Assembly (NCBI RefSeq): GCF_003991195.1
Contig: NZ_RCWL01000002.1
Span: 248,001 to 312,000 of the forward strand
Direction of reading: 5' to 3'
Origin: Gynurincola endophyticus
Lineage (GTDB): Bacteria > Bacteroidota > Bacteroidia > Chitinophagales > Chitinophagaceae
DNA length: 64,000 nucleotides
Part shown: positions 52,310 to 60,829 of the stretch, piece after piece
How the letters are laid out: each line of letters starts with the position of its first letter
How positions within the stretch are numbered: the stretch's first letter is position 1
Notes under the pieces: generated by a model
What the model was told of the DNA's origin: nothing
The model's database searches: none
The model's input: only the letters and a program-made list of their open reading frames with translations
Made by a program: the position numbers and the translations under genes

Positions 52310-52415
52310 AATCGTACGATTAAATTTTGAGCTGCAAAATTACTAAAAACTGTAATAGTCTGGTGCTAATATTATCCGGCAATTGACTGTCGATAGCATC
52401 AATAGCCGGGTAATA

Positions 52416-53330
52416 TCAATTGAACTTATTTCTGAATTCGATAGGAGAATAATTAGTCTTTTGTTTGAACAGCTTACTAAATGATTGAGAATGTTCAAAT
52501 CCTAGTTCATAAGCAATTTCGCTGGCAGACAAATTTGTTGTAGTCAACAGCTCTTTAGCATATTCAATTATTCTGTTCTGTATATGCTGCTGTGTATTCA
52601 GCTTCGTATAAAGCCGTAACAAAGTAGTGAGATAATTAGCTGACACATTCATTTGTTCAGCTATGCTTTTCACAGTAGGAATTCCTTTTTCAGCTAACAT
52701 ATGTTTAGAAAAACAGCCGGAGAGAATTTCTTCAAACTGACCAATCAGTTCGTGTGTTGATTTTCGTCTGGTAATAAACTGACGTTCATAAAACCGCTCG
52801 GCGTAGATCAATAATCGCTCAATTTGTTTCACAATTAAATCCTGACTGAATTTATCAATTACCGAACGATATTCCTGTTCTATATTCTGCAATATATCAA
52901 CAATAACCAACTCCTCTTTTTCAGAAAGAAAAAGTGCTTCGTTTACTGCATATTTGAAAAAATCATACGACTTAATATTTTTAGCCAACGATGTATTCCA
53001 TAAAAAATCGGGATGAATTAAAAGCAGCCAACCCGAAGGAGTTACCTTCACCTCTTGATTAATTTCAATTTTCAAAAACTGTAAGGGTGAAATAAATGTC
53101 AATACACCCGAATCGAAATCATACAATTGTTGTCCGTAATTAAAACGGGCATTGACGTTTCTTTTTAATCCGATTGAATAAAAATGCTGCACCCATTTTA
53201 ATTCACTGTCATTTACCGGATAAGACACTTTGCTGTAATCAATCAAACTAATGAGCGGATGCTCAGGTTTTGGCAGATTACAGAAAGTATGAAATTCAGA
53301 CAATGAATTAAAGTGAAATATTGATTCCAT
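52416..53330 (-). CDS. AraC-family transcriptional regulator
   Basis: 304 residues. N-terminal 200 residues form a beta-rich sensor (FYSIGLKRNVNARFNYGQQL, YDFDSGVLTFISPLQF). C-terminal double HTH: GIPTVKSIAEQMNVSANYLT and NLSASEIAYELGFEHSQSFS, ending QKTNYSPIEFRNKFN. In Bacteroidota this kind of AraC protein is commonly adjacent to an SDR and/or Atu4866 gene, as here. Same-strand run: SDR, Atu4866 protein, this regulator, then DUF3050. 17 bp downstream of the Atu4866 gene. Confidence 0.9.
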   Translation of the reverse strand: MESIFHFNSLSEFHTFCNLPKPEHPLISLIDYSKVSYPVNDSELKWVQHFYSIGLKRNVNARFNYGQQLYDFDSGVLTFISPLQFLKIEINQEVKVTPSGWLLLIHPDFLWNTSLAKNIKSYDFFKYAVNEALFLSEKEELVIVDILQNIEQEYRSVIDKFSQDLIVKQIERLLIYAERFYERQFITRRKSTHELIGQFEEILSGCFSKHMLAEKGIPTVKSIAEQMNVSANYLTTLLRLYTKLNTQQHIQNRIIEYAKELLTTTNLSASEIAYELGFEHSQSFSKLFKQKTNYSPIEFRNKFN

Positions 53331-53347
53331 CCTGCTAATTTAAGTGC

Positions 53348-53695
53348 TTATTTTTCTTTGTACAAAATCATGCCCGCATGATATAAAATTCCGTTTTTAA
53401 ATTCGCCGTCAGCAGTAAATCCGGTATCATCTTTATAATAAATAAAGTTGCCGGTCACTTTATAAGTTCCCTGATAGGCACTTTTCCGGTTACCGCGGGC
53501 CTCATCATATCTGTTACCTTCCAATAACTCATGTCGGATGTAACCGTCTTCAGTCACCCACATTCCGATATATGCTCCTGTTTCTTCTATTGTCGTTTCC
53601 ATTGTTGATACATTATTTTTTGAATAACAACTGTTTACTATTAAGCTGATTGAAAAATAAATCAGAACTTTGTAGAGATAGTATAGTCTTTCCAT
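53348..53695 (-). CDS. Atu4866-like lipoprotein
   Basis: 115 residues from ATG 53695. The N-terminus is hydrophobic with lipobox-like end SLIVNSC (Cys23; Asn at -2 is unusual). The rest is an Atu4866-type small beta domain: TGAYIGMWVTEDGYIRHELL, RKSAYQGTYKVTGNFIYYKD, FKNGILYHAGMILY. Function unknown; Atu4866 proteins are frequent partners of SDR/AraC genes. The first 34 nt overlap the 3' end of the SDR gene in another frame. If the signal is not real, the Met at 53602 (METTIEETGAY) would be the start. Confidence 0.8.
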   Translation of the reverse strand: MERLYYLYKVLIYFSISLIVNSCYSKNNVSTMETTIEETGAYIGMWVTEDGYIRHELLEGNRYDEARGNRKSAYQGTYKVTGNFIYYKDDTGFTADGEFKNGILYHAGMILYKEK

Positions 53696-54498
53696 TCTTC
53701 AAATGTTTCTGTTAAAAGTTGGATTTTATTCTGCGCCAGCTCATAAGCATCTTTCCCCATTAAAAAATGTACGGGCGGATTTTTCATTTCACTTAGTTCA
53801 ATCATCAGTTTAGCTGCTTTTTCAGGGTCATTCGGCTGGTTACCGTTGATTTCATTTAAATGAGCAGACTCGATTGCCCGGGCAGAGCTGTAGGCATCAA
53901 TAGGGGTTTGTGGGGTTTTTACAGATTCTTTAGACAAGAAACCTGTTCGAAAATATCCGGGATAAATCAGTGTAGTGCGGATACCAAAACTGTTCATCTC
54001 TTCGGCTAACGCTTCTGTTAAACCTGCTACTGCAAATTTAGTAGCACAATAAATACCAAATGCCGGAAAGTTGCCGGTTAAACCACCGATGGAAGCAATA
54101 TTAAAAACATGTCCGGATTGCTGCAAACGAAGATAAGGTACTGCCTTTCTGATAACATTCAGCATTCCGAAAACATTTACATCGAAGTTGCCGCGAACTT
54201 CCGTATCTGTAAGTTCTTCCAATGTTCCTATCTGGCTATATCCCGCATTGTTTACTACAATATCTATTCTTCCAAACCGGTCAATGGTATCTTTTACAGC
54301 TGCTGCAACAGATACCTCACTAGTGAGATCAGTTTCAACCGGTAGAAAATGCTGACTTTCTCCCACAGCCGTTATCAGGTCGTTTTTAGACCGTGAAGTA
54401 GCTGCTACACGATAACCTGTAGCCAGTAATTCTTTTACCAAAGCAAGTCCCAGCCCTTTTGATGCGCCGGTAACAAACCAAACTTTTTGTTTATTCAT
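53662..54498 (-). CDS. Classical short-chain dehydrogenase/reductase
   Basis: 278 residues. NAD(P) motif VTGASKGLGLALVKEL, NNAGYSQ, catalytic Ser in NIASIGG, Tyr-x3-Lys in YCATKFAVAGL. The loop after the third strand (AATSRSKND) with Arg suggests NADP preference. C-terminal extension of about 80 residues is typical of oxidoreductases from this subgroup. Substrate unknown. First gene of the SDR-Atu4866-AraC minus-strand set. Start ATG 54498 (MNKQKVWFVTGASKG). Confidence 0.93.
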   Translation of the reverse strand: MNKQKVWFVTGASKGLGLALVKELLATGYRVAATSRSKNDLITAVGESQHFLPVETDLTSEVSVAAAVKDTIDRFGRIDIVVNNAGYSQIGTLEELTDTEVRGNFDVNVFGMLNVIRKAVPYLRLQQSGHVFNIASIGGLTGNFPAFGIYCATKFAVAGLTEALAEEMNSFGIRTTLIYPGYFRTGFLSKESVKTPQTPIDAYSSARAIESAHLNEINGNQPNDPEKAAKLMIELSEMKNPPVHFLMGKDAYELAQNKIQLLTETFEEWKDYTISTKF

Positions 54499-54622
54499 AT
54501 CTTAATTTTTTATATGAACAAAGTTGGGAATACTTTACCGGGCATTTGTAGCCGGATGAATGAATGTTGTAGGCAAATCGTGGAATGATGTTCCGGACTG
54601 GTCAGTACCAACCATATAAAAT

Positions 54623-54652
54623 AAAAAGGTGGGTGCATGCACCCACCTTTTT
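54623..54652 (-). terminator. Perfect 30-bp palindrome, terminator of the phosphoesterase gene
   Basis: AAAAAGGTGGGTGCA and its reverse complement TGCACCCACCTTTTT, with no intervening base. It lies 12 bp past the stop of the metallophosphoesterase gene and could also end transcripts from the other side. Confidence 0.92.
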
Positions 54653-54664
54653 ATTTATCTTTTG

Positions 54665-55828
54665 CTACTTGCGTTTCAATGTAATCACTGTTATTTCAGG
54701 CCATATACCTACCCTTCCATTCAAACCCAGAAAACCGAACCCTCTGTTTACATATAAATACTTACCGGCTTTCTTATACAGCCCGGCCCATTGTTTATAA
54801 ATATATTTTATCGGGCTCCATCTGAATCCGAATATTTCAAATCCGAATTGCATACCGTGTGTATGTCCTGATAAAGTCAGCTGAACCGGTTTATTATGAT
54901 CGATAATTTCCGCATCCCAATGAGAAGGGTCATGCGACATAAGTATTTTAAACGTTTCATCTGAGAGATTATCCGTTGCTTTTTTCAGGTTACCATACTT
55001 ATGAAAATTACCTTTTCCCCAATTTTCTACCCCAACAATAGCAATCGAATCATCTCCTTTGGTAATCATTTTTGAATCATCGAGTAATAGTTGAAAGCCG
55101 ATTTCCTGATGAACCTGTTTAAGTCGGTTGAAGTTACTCTGCTTATCCTTTATATCCGGCCATCTGATATAATCGCCATAGTCATGATTGCCTAAAACCG
55201 AATACTTACCATAAGGAGCTTTCAACCGCGCAAATGCGGGTATCCATGGGGTCATTTCACTGGCTTCATTATTCACAAGGTCGCCGGTAAAAAGGATCAC
55301 ATCACTTTTTTGAGCATTCACCAGGTCAAGACCTTTCTGCACCCCCTTAACGTCTGTAAAACTACCTGCATGTATATCTGAAAGATGGGTAATCGTAAAA
55401 TCGTTAAACGACTCAGGAAGGTCTTCAAAGTAAAGAAAAGCCCGGCGTATTTTGTAATAATGCCGCCCTCTGTTAATACTGATCAGTAATACCAACCATA
55501 ACACAATAGCCACGCTGATTGCCAGCATACTCACTTCATCATTCCGTAATGGAAAACTTCTGAACAAACGACTCAGATCTTCCATCAACAGAATCAACGC
55601 TCCGGCCAGTTTAGGAACAAACGAAAGAACAAGCAATTTTATAACACCGGATATCAGCTTGAGTTTACCGGTAGCTATCACATAAAACACCGACCCTATA
55701 ATAGCAGCCTCCACTAACCAGTAAGCAACATGAATCAGCAGATTATCTGTTAATGTTTGAACAGCTGCGAAGAAATAAAAGTCTACTACCAGCCAAAGCA
55801 GTATTACAATGAGTATTCTTTTTATCAT
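54665..55828 (-). CDS. Membrane metallophosphoesterase (YaeI/YkuE-like)
   Basis: 387 residues. About four transmembrane helices (LLWLVVDFYFFAAVQ, LLVLSFVPKLAGALILL, and others) occupy residues 1-120, then a calcineurin-like domain: HLSDIHAGSFTD (D-x-H), FTGDLVNNE (GD), VLGNHDYGDY (GNHD), ILMSHDPSHWD, LSGHTHGMQFG (GHTH). All five metal-binding blocks are intact. Family members hydrolyse lipid-linked or nucleotide phosphates at the membrane; YkuE acts on cell-wall lipids. Substrate unknown here. Single-gene unit ended by a palindromic terminator. Confidence 0.93.
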   Translation of the reverse strand: MIKRILIVILLWLVVDFYFFAAVQTLTDNLLIHVAYWLVEAAIIGSVFYVIATGKLKLISGVIKLLVLSFVPKLAGALILLMEDLSRLFRSFPLRNDEVSMLAISVAIVLWLVLLISINRGRHYYKIRRAFLYFEDLPESFNDFTITHLSDIHAGSFTDVKGVQKGLDLVNAQKSDVILFTGDLVNNEASEMTPWIPAFARLKAPYGKYSVLGNHDYGDYIRWPDIKDKQSNFNRLKQVHQEIGFQLLLDDSKMITKGDDSIAIVGVENWGKGNFHKYGNLKKATDNLSDETFKILMSHDPSHWDAEIIDHNKPVQLTLSGHTHGMQFGFEIFGFRWSPIKYIYKQWAGLYKKAGKYLYVNRGFGFLGLNGRVGIWPEITVITLKRK

Positions 55829-55981
55829 ACATTATAAATTACGAGATTACCAATAGTAACCATTCAAATTAAAAATGGTTTTACCGGTATCCGTTTTTTA
55901 CAAATCTTTATGGAAAGTCTCATTCAATATACAATTGCCGGTTTTATCAAAAAAAAATTAACCAATTGATAGTCAGTTTTT

Positions 55982-57040
55982 TTAAGCTTTTTTAGCGCTC
56001 AATCCGAAAAAGAACCGTAATACCCCTATCCTCTTAATAACTAACTCATAAAATCCCATACTTCCTGTCAGTGTAACCAATAAAGCTAATACATATTTAA
56101 GCGCTGCCGGCATTTCCAAAGGGAAAAGCAACATAGAAGCGAGATACAGGAAAATCATATGTACGATATATACCGGATAAGCAGCTTCGCTTAAATACCC
56201 CAATACCTTTGATGGCCGGTTCAGATAACGGTACCCAAATGCGAAAACCGTCAATATCCAGAAAGTTGATTCAATTGAGAGTTGAAAGCCGGCAACTCTG
56301 GCAGGTGCCTGAATCATACGATATATATACAATCCTGCAGCCGCTATCAGAAATATCCAACGGCCTTTCAGCAACATATTCCAAAAAGGTTTGCCAGACA
56401 ATACAAAACAGAATCCGAAAATAAAAGCTGCCAGTCCGAGAAAAAATCCATGCCATTTCATTGCATACAATTCGTAAGGGGTAGGATCAACACAAACTAC
56501 TTCTATAATCATCACTATAAAAACAAGCAATAATCCCCAAACTGTTCCGAAAAGTTTTTTAATAAAAACTACCGGTGCTGCAGTTTCGTTTTTCTTCACA
56601 TAATAAAAAAAAGGCAATAGCAATAATACATAAACGAATATATTCCCTAAGAACCAGAGATGAGAAGGGTCGGCCACATAACTCAAACCTTGATTATAAT
56701 AGGTTTGAATCAAAAAAATCTGCAGCGGAACAATCACTATCATACCAAACAAAAAAGGAATGAGTATTCTTTTGGTTCGTTCCAGCAAAAGCTGCTGCCA
56801 GGATCTGTTTCTTAAGGCAAAATAAACACCCATACCGGATACAAAAAACAAAAAGGGAATCCGCCATACATTGAGCATCTGCATCGCCATCCATAACTTA
56901 TCCAATGATTGTTTATTAGTAATAAAACCAATAAAAAATCCCCAGGGTTGAAACCCGATTGAAACATGGTATATTAACAACAACCCGATTGCAATCACTC
57001 TTAACCAGTCAATATCATATCTTCTTTCAATAGTTGACAT
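55982..57040 (-). CDS. Integral-membrane acyltransferase (acyltransferase family 3)
   Basis: 352 residues with about ten transmembrane segments. N-terminal RRYDIDWLRVIAIGLLLIYH carries the conserved arginine and His25 of acyltransferase 3, and YPVYIVHMIFLYLA has the second His. These enzymes transfer acetyl, succinyl or other acyl groups to sugars, glycans or lipids at the membrane. Next, 20 bp downstream in the same direction is no gene; upstream (57061) is the ankyrin lipoprotein, so the run is regulator, DUF2975, ankyrin, acyltransferase. Substrate unknown. Confidence 0.9.
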   Translation of the reverse strand: MSTIERRYDIDWLRVIAIGLLLIYHVSIGFQPWGFFIGFITNKQSLDKLWMAMQMLNVWRIPFLFFVSGMGVYFALRNRSWQQLLLERTKRILIPFLFGMIVIVPLQIFLIQTYYNQGLSYVADPSHLWFLGNIFVYVLLLLPFFYYVKKNETAAPVVFIKKLFGTVWGLLLVFIVMIIEVVCVDPTPYELYAMKWHGFFLGLAAFIFGFCFVLSGKPFWNMLLKGRWIFLIAAAGLYIYRMIQAPARVAGFQLSIESTFWILTVFAFGYRYLNRPSKVLGYLSEAAYPVYIVHMIFLYLASMLLFPLEMPAALKYVLALLVTLTGSMGFYELVIKRIGVLRFFFGLSAKKA

Positions 57041-57060
57041 CTAGTTAGTGTTTTGTAGGG

Positions 57061-57639
57061 TTATTGCAATATAGCAGCAATTTCAGGGCGGGTTTTTTCT
57101 ATATAAGCATAATCCAGTTTCAATCCCATCGGCTCAAACATCTTACCAAATGCCTCATACACTTCTTTCACTGTTGAATAAGGACCGGCTACTGACTCGT
57201 AAGCATTCTGACCATATTTGTTTTTAATGGTTTTATCGGCCCCATTTGCCAGCAAAAACGTTACGATTTCTTTACGGCAAAAGAAAGCAGCAGTAATCAG
57301 AGCAGTTGAATTTTCGCCATTCTTAAAATTTACATTTGCGCCTGCATCAATCAGTGCCTTAGCCATATCTTCTCTATTGAATAAAGCAGCAGTAATCAAA
57401 GGGCTTGATCCGCCCATCGGATCTTTTTCATTCAGGTCTGAGCCGGCAGCAATATGTTGCTGAAGTGCTTCCATATTACCGGTCAAAACTGCAGTATGGA
57501 TATCTACCGATGGTTTTACAGCACCTGTATTTTGTTTGTGCTGATCAGTGCCTGACTTACAACCCGTACAGAACAAAATAATTCCTGAAAAAGTAAAGGC
57601 AATAAAGAGCCCTTGCAAAAATGATTTTTGCACTTTCAT
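57061..57639 (-). CDS. Ankyrin-repeat lipoprotein
   Basis: 192 residues. Signal peptide with lipobox ILFCTGC (Cys at about 26). Three to four ankyrin repeats: VDIHTAVLTGNMEALQQHIA, GSSPLITAALFNREDMAKAL, NSTALITAAFFCRKEIVTFL, with the linker sequence ANGADKTIKNKYGQNAYES. Anchored to the periplasmic side; ankyrins bind protein partners. A C-terminal 40-residue tail ends IEKTRPEIAAILQ. It begins about 40 bp downstream of the small XRE gene and 20 bp upstream of the acyltransferase gene, so it is likely co-transcribed with them. Confidence 0.86.
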   Translation of the reverse strand: MKVQKSFLQGLFIAFTFSGIILFCTGCKSGTDQHKQNTGAVKPSVDIHTAVLTGNMEALQQHIAAGSDLNEKDPMGGSSPLITAALFNREDMAKALIDAGANVNFKNGENSTALITAAFFCRKEIVTFLLANGADKTIKNKYGQNAYESVAGPYSTVKEVYEAFGKMFEPMGLKLDYAYIEKTRPEIAAILQ

Positions 57640-57678
57640 GTTGAATGAATTTAAAATGATTAAAAGTGTTTGAGGGTA

Positions 57679-57885
57679 CTATTCGTCTTTGTATTCTAAT
57701 ATATCAGCAGGCTGGCAATCCAGCACTTTACAAATCGCTTCGAGCGTACTAAACCTGATCGCTTTCGCTTTGCCGGTTTTAAGGATAGAAAGATTAGACA
57801 ACGTTAAGCCCACTTTCTCAGAAAGTTCGTTTAACGACATTTTCCTTTTGGCCATCATCACATCAAGATTTACAATAATCGGCAT
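57679..57885 (-). CDS. Small XRE-family (YozG-like) HTH regulator
   Basis: 68 residues: only an HTH, as in YozG/YgjM-type regulators. MPIIVNLDVMMAKRKMSLNE leads into LSEKVGLTLSNLSILKTGKA and FSTLEAICKVLDCQPADILE. In Bacteroidota and Firmicutes it is almost always beside a DUF2975 membrane protein, which is here 3 bp upstream. A self-contained switch controlled by the membrane partner is plausible (inference). Confidence 0.93.
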   Translation of the reverse strand: MPIIVNLDVMMAKRKMSLNELSEKVGLTLSNLSILKTGKAKAIRFSTLEAICKVLDCQPADILEYKDE

Positions 57886-57888
57886 AGC

Positions 57889-58437
57889 TTATACAGTTAA
57901 CTCGTTTTCTTCCTGAATTTCAATTCCTCTTTTAAAAATATGTCCAATTATAAAAAGTGTCACACTCATAAACAACCATACATCACCTCCATCTAATTTC
58001 AAATCGTGTATTTCAGGCATCATAACGCCATTGGCAATAAGCCATTTTGCGTAGCGTACCCCTTGCCACGAAAAGAAACCAATCACTAAAGTTATATAAG
58101 ATATTTTAAAAATAAACCTTCCCATTTCTTTATTAAAGGGTTGCGCCAGATTTATCTTCTTGTTATAAAGCATCACTATTATAGAATAAAATAAACTGGC
58201 TTTCATAACAGCAACTATAATTATCATAATAGATTGTGCCACAAAATGTCCGGGATCATGCAGGTAAAGTGCTGACAGATCTACTTCCGTCCAGAAGTAT
58301 TTTGCACCTTCCGCCCCTTTGGCCATGGTAGCTATCAATTTTACTATCAAACCGCCGGCTTCAATACTGACACCAATAAAGATGATCCAGGAAACAACCA
58401 ATAATATTTTCAGTACCCATCCCGAACTGATTTTCAT
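57889..58437 (-). CDS. DUF2975 membrane protein
   Basis: 182 residues with four transmembrane helices: WVLKILLVVSWIIFIGVSIE, VAQSIMIIIVAVMKASLFYS, FKISYITLVIGFFSWQGVRY, and VWLFMSVTLFIIGHIFKRG. Matches DUF2975 in layout, including the C-terminal EIQEENELTV tail that follows the last helix. Function unknown; may respond to membrane state and affect the paired XRE regulator. Translation is almost coupled with the regulator gene (3-bp gap). Confidence 0.88.
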   Translation of the reverse strand: MKISSGWVLKILLVVSWIIFIGVSIEAGGLIVKLIATMAKGAEGAKYFWTEVDLSALYLHDPGHFVAQSIMIIIVAVMKASLFYSIIVMLYNKKINLAQPFNKEMGRFIFKISYITLVIGFFSWQGVRYAKWLIANGVMMPEIHDLKLDGGDVWLFMSVTLFIIGHIFKRGIEIQEENELTV

Positions 58438-58585
58438 AATTCAATATTTATTTCACTGTGAAAATACAAATATTTATTGAAAAACAATAAATATTATTTC
58501 TTTTTTGATAAAAAACATACATACTTTTTATAAAACTCTCTGGATCATAATATTATGAAAGAAAGTTTTTCTGATTATCAACTAA

Positions 58586-58624
58586 CATACAAAAGCCGGT
58601 TCTTTACGAACCGGCTTTTGTATG
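58586..58624 (-). terminator. Strong terminator after DoxX
   Basis: CATACAAAAGCCGGTTC-TTTAC-GAACCGGCTTTTGTATG, a perfect 17-bp stem. On the minus strand it lies 20 bp beyond the DoxX stop; also well placed against plus-strand readthrough. Confidence 0.85.
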
Positions 58625-58643
58625 ATCTGAGCGTCACATAACA

Positions 58644-59021
58644 TTACTTTGCAGTTGCTTTACCCAGTATACGTTGTTTCAGCTCAGGAAAGCGATACAC
58701 AGTAGCAATCCAGATAAGTACCTGAATCAGCACTGGCACCAGCAGCGGTTGATTGTTTACAAAATGAACGGCTGTAGCACCACCCATATAAGCAACGGCT
58801 AACAAAGCTCCGATTATGCCGGTTTTTGGAACCAGCCAGATGAATGCTATGAGTATCTCAAGTGCACCAAGCACCATCATATTACTGCCGCCACCCAGCC
58901 CCTGAGCCATTTCCTCTGTACCTGCACCTCCCATTAATTTCATACTTCCACTTCCGATAAAAACAAAAGCAACCAATCCTGTTAATATCCAATAAATAAT
59001 TTTGCCGGTTTTACTGTTCAT
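58644..59021 (-). CDS. DoxX-family membrane protein
   Basis: 125 residues, four transmembrane helices. Starts MNSKTGKIIYWILTGLVAFV, with the family pattern FIGSGSMKLMGG and EILIAFIWLVPKTGIIGAL. DoxX-like proteins take part in redox or quinone-linked processes; this subgroup is often controlled by HxlR regulators. It is divergent from an HxlR gene (110 bp apart) with operator-like repeats between them. Another DoxX-like protein is at 63116. Confidence 0.9.
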   Translation of the reverse strand: MNSKTGKIIYWILTGLVAFVFIGSGSMKLMGGAGTEEMAQGLGGGSNMMVLGALEILIAFIWLVPKTGIIGALLAVAYMGGATAVHFVNNQPLLVPVLIQVLIWIATVYRFPELKQRILGKATAK

Positions 59022-59054
59022 CTTTTTAAAATTTTGCTTGTAAAACTAACCACA

Positions 59055-59100
59055 TTACTTTACTTTTGAAAGTAGTTACATGAATGTAAAGTAGTAACAT
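59055..59100. promoter_or_regulatory. Candidate HxlR operator region
   Basis: Three overlapping repeats: TTACTTTAC (59055-59063) against GTAAAGTAG (59086-59094), one mismatch; TTACAT-GA-ATGTAA (59076-59089), perfect; and direct copies AAGTAGT(T/A)ACAT at 59070-59081 and 59089-59100, 19 bp apart. They lie in the only space between DoxX and HxlR starts, so autoregulation and DoxX control by HxlR are likely. Confidence 0.5.
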
Positions 59101-59131
59101 CTTGTAAAGCTTTACTAAAAATCAACCAGTT

Positions 59132-59482
59132 ATGATTCAAAAAAATTCAGCCGACTGCGCAGAAAAATGCGTTATCAGAGAAATTCTCGATGTTATTGGC
59201 GGAAAATGGTCTATTCCTATCATTCATACCCTCTTCGATGGCACAAAACGTTTTATGGAACTGGAGCGCAGTATTCCGGGTATCAATACCAGAATGCTGG
59301 TAAAGGAGCTAAAGAATATGGAAGCTAACGGAATTGTTGAAAGAACCGTATATCCCACCGTTCCGCCTACGGTTGAATATACTTTAACAGAAAAAGGAAA
59401 GCAGCTTGAACCGGTGATACATGAGCTTCATAACTGGGGGAGTAAGTTTGTAAGCAAAGAAAAAAAGCCATCCCTGAAATAA
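59132..59482 (+). CDS. HxlR-family winged-helix regulator
   Basis: 116 residues. Typical opening CAEKCVIREILDVIGGKWSI, then LERSIPGINTRMLVKELKNM (HTH) and VERTVYPTVPPTVEYTLTEK (wing), ending ELHNWGSKFVSKEK. HxlR proteins often respond to electrophiles, quinones or formaldehyde through Cys or ligand binding; two Cys near the N-terminus (Cys9, Cys13) could act. Divergent from DoxX, which is its likely target. Start ATG 59132. Confidence 0.94.
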   Translation: MIQKNSADCAEKCVIREILDVIGGKWSIPIIHTLFDGTKRFMELERSIPGINTRMLVKELKNMEANGIVERTVYPTVPPTVEYTLTEKGKQLEPVIHELHNWGSKFVSKEKKPSLK

Positions 59483-59612
59483 AAGGTAAAGTAATGAAGA
59501 GGGAACCTGTTTTTCACACCTTTCAGTACTTCAAATATTATTCTTTAATGAAGTACACTTTAATTTACTAAGCTTTTAATTAATTTAGCAGACTAAATAA
59601 ACAGGTTGTTTG

Positions 59613-60701
59613 ATGGATTTAAACTTATTCATTATTGTTCTGATTGCCGGAGGTTTATTACTGCTTTCATTTCTAAAGCTTAGTAACGCGATCGCCGTCA
59701 ATCGCAAAGCCAATGTTTATTTTGGAGTATTTGTTTTCTTATGGTCAACTTTCTGGTTAGATGAAATGATTGTTCCTGAATCAGCTCAGGATAACTTTTA
59801 TGTTTTTACATTTCTGCGTTTTATTCAGTTTCTTACACCACTTACTTTTTTTCTAAGTATAATTTTTTATACGAATCCAACTTATCGTTATACTAAAAAT
59901 GACCTTCGTTTTACAGTTATCCCGTTACTTTTTCTGATACTGCTTTTTTGCAAACCTTTACTCAAGAAAGAAACTTTTTTTCTCTTATATATTGTTGTGT
60001 TTTTAAGTAATTCACTTTTTTATACTTCGTGGGCTTATGTAAAAATCAACAGGCACCAAAAAGTGATTGAAGCCTTTTCTTCAAACAAAGAACCGATCGA
60101 CCTTAACTGGCTAAAATATATCATTTACTCGTTTATTCTTTCAGCTGTATTAATTATTGTCTACAGTATTTTCACTACGGCGGAATCTTTGAATATTTAT
60201 ATTAACCTGTTTTTTCTTATAGTTGTATATCTGGTGGCTTTTTATTCAATGCGTCAAAAAGAAATTTTTCCGCGCGGCTTAATCATCGAACAAACGATTG
60301 AAATGAACCAGCCTGAAGAAAAAGCAGCCAAAACCAAATTGTTAGATGATACAGGTCTTGATAACTTAAAAACACGTTTACTCGAATTGATGGAGAAAGA
60401 AAAGCCCTACCTGGATAGTGAGCTTAACCTGGTTAAACTGGCCGAACAATTGCAAACATCCAGTCATCAGCTCTCGTATGTGATCAATAACGGTTTCAAA
60501 GAAAACTTCTTCAACTTTATTAATAAATATAGAGTGAAAAAAGCAGAAGAGCTGCTGAAAAATCCGGCATACGATCATCTCACTATTTTAGCTATCGGGT
60601 ATGAATCAGGATTTAATTCAAAAACGTCTTTCAATACAACTTTCAAAAAAATAACATCCTACACTCCGACCGAGTACAGAAAAATTTGTTCGAAATTATA
60701 A
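59613..60701 (+). CDS. Membrane-anchored AraC-family regulator
   Basis: 362 residues from ATG 59613. Seven hydrophobic segments occupy residues 5-220 (for example FIIVLIAGGLLLLSFLKL, FTVIPLLFLILLFCKPLL, IYINLFFLIVVYLVAFY), then a cytosolic linker and a C-terminal AraC double HTH: LNLVKLAEQLQTSSHQLSYV, LTILAIGYESGFNSKTSFNT, ITSYTPTEYRKICSKL. This 7TM-plus-HTH type is common in Bacteroidota; it senses an unknown signal in or beyond the membrane. It is upstream of the SDR/epimerase pair on the same strand, 128 bp before it. Confidence 0.92.
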   Translation: MDLNLFIIVLIAGGLLLLSFLKLSNAIAVNRKANVYFGVFVFLWSTFWLDEMIVPESAQDNFYVFTFLRFIQFLTPLTFFLSIIFYTNPTYRYTKNDLRFTVIPLLFLILLFCKPLLKKETFFLLYIVVFLSNSLFYTSWAYVKINRHQKVIEAFSSNKEPIDLNWLKYIIYSFILSAVLIIVYSIFTTAESLNIYINLFFLIVVYLVAFYSMRQKEIFPRGLIIEQTIEMNQPEEKAAKTKLLDDTGLDNLKTRLLELMEKEKPYLDSELNLVKLAEQLQTSSHQLSYVINNGFKENFFNFINKYRVKKAEELLKNPAYDHLTILAIGYESGFNSKTSFNTTFKKITSYTPTEYRKICSKL

Positions 60702-60829
60702 GTTCGATCTATTAAACCATTATTTATCAACACCTTAAATATAATCACCATTAGCTGTTCGGATTGATAAACCGGAGCATTTACCTGATGGCCTGCCAAT
60801 AATTTTACGGTATAAAATTCATCAATACA

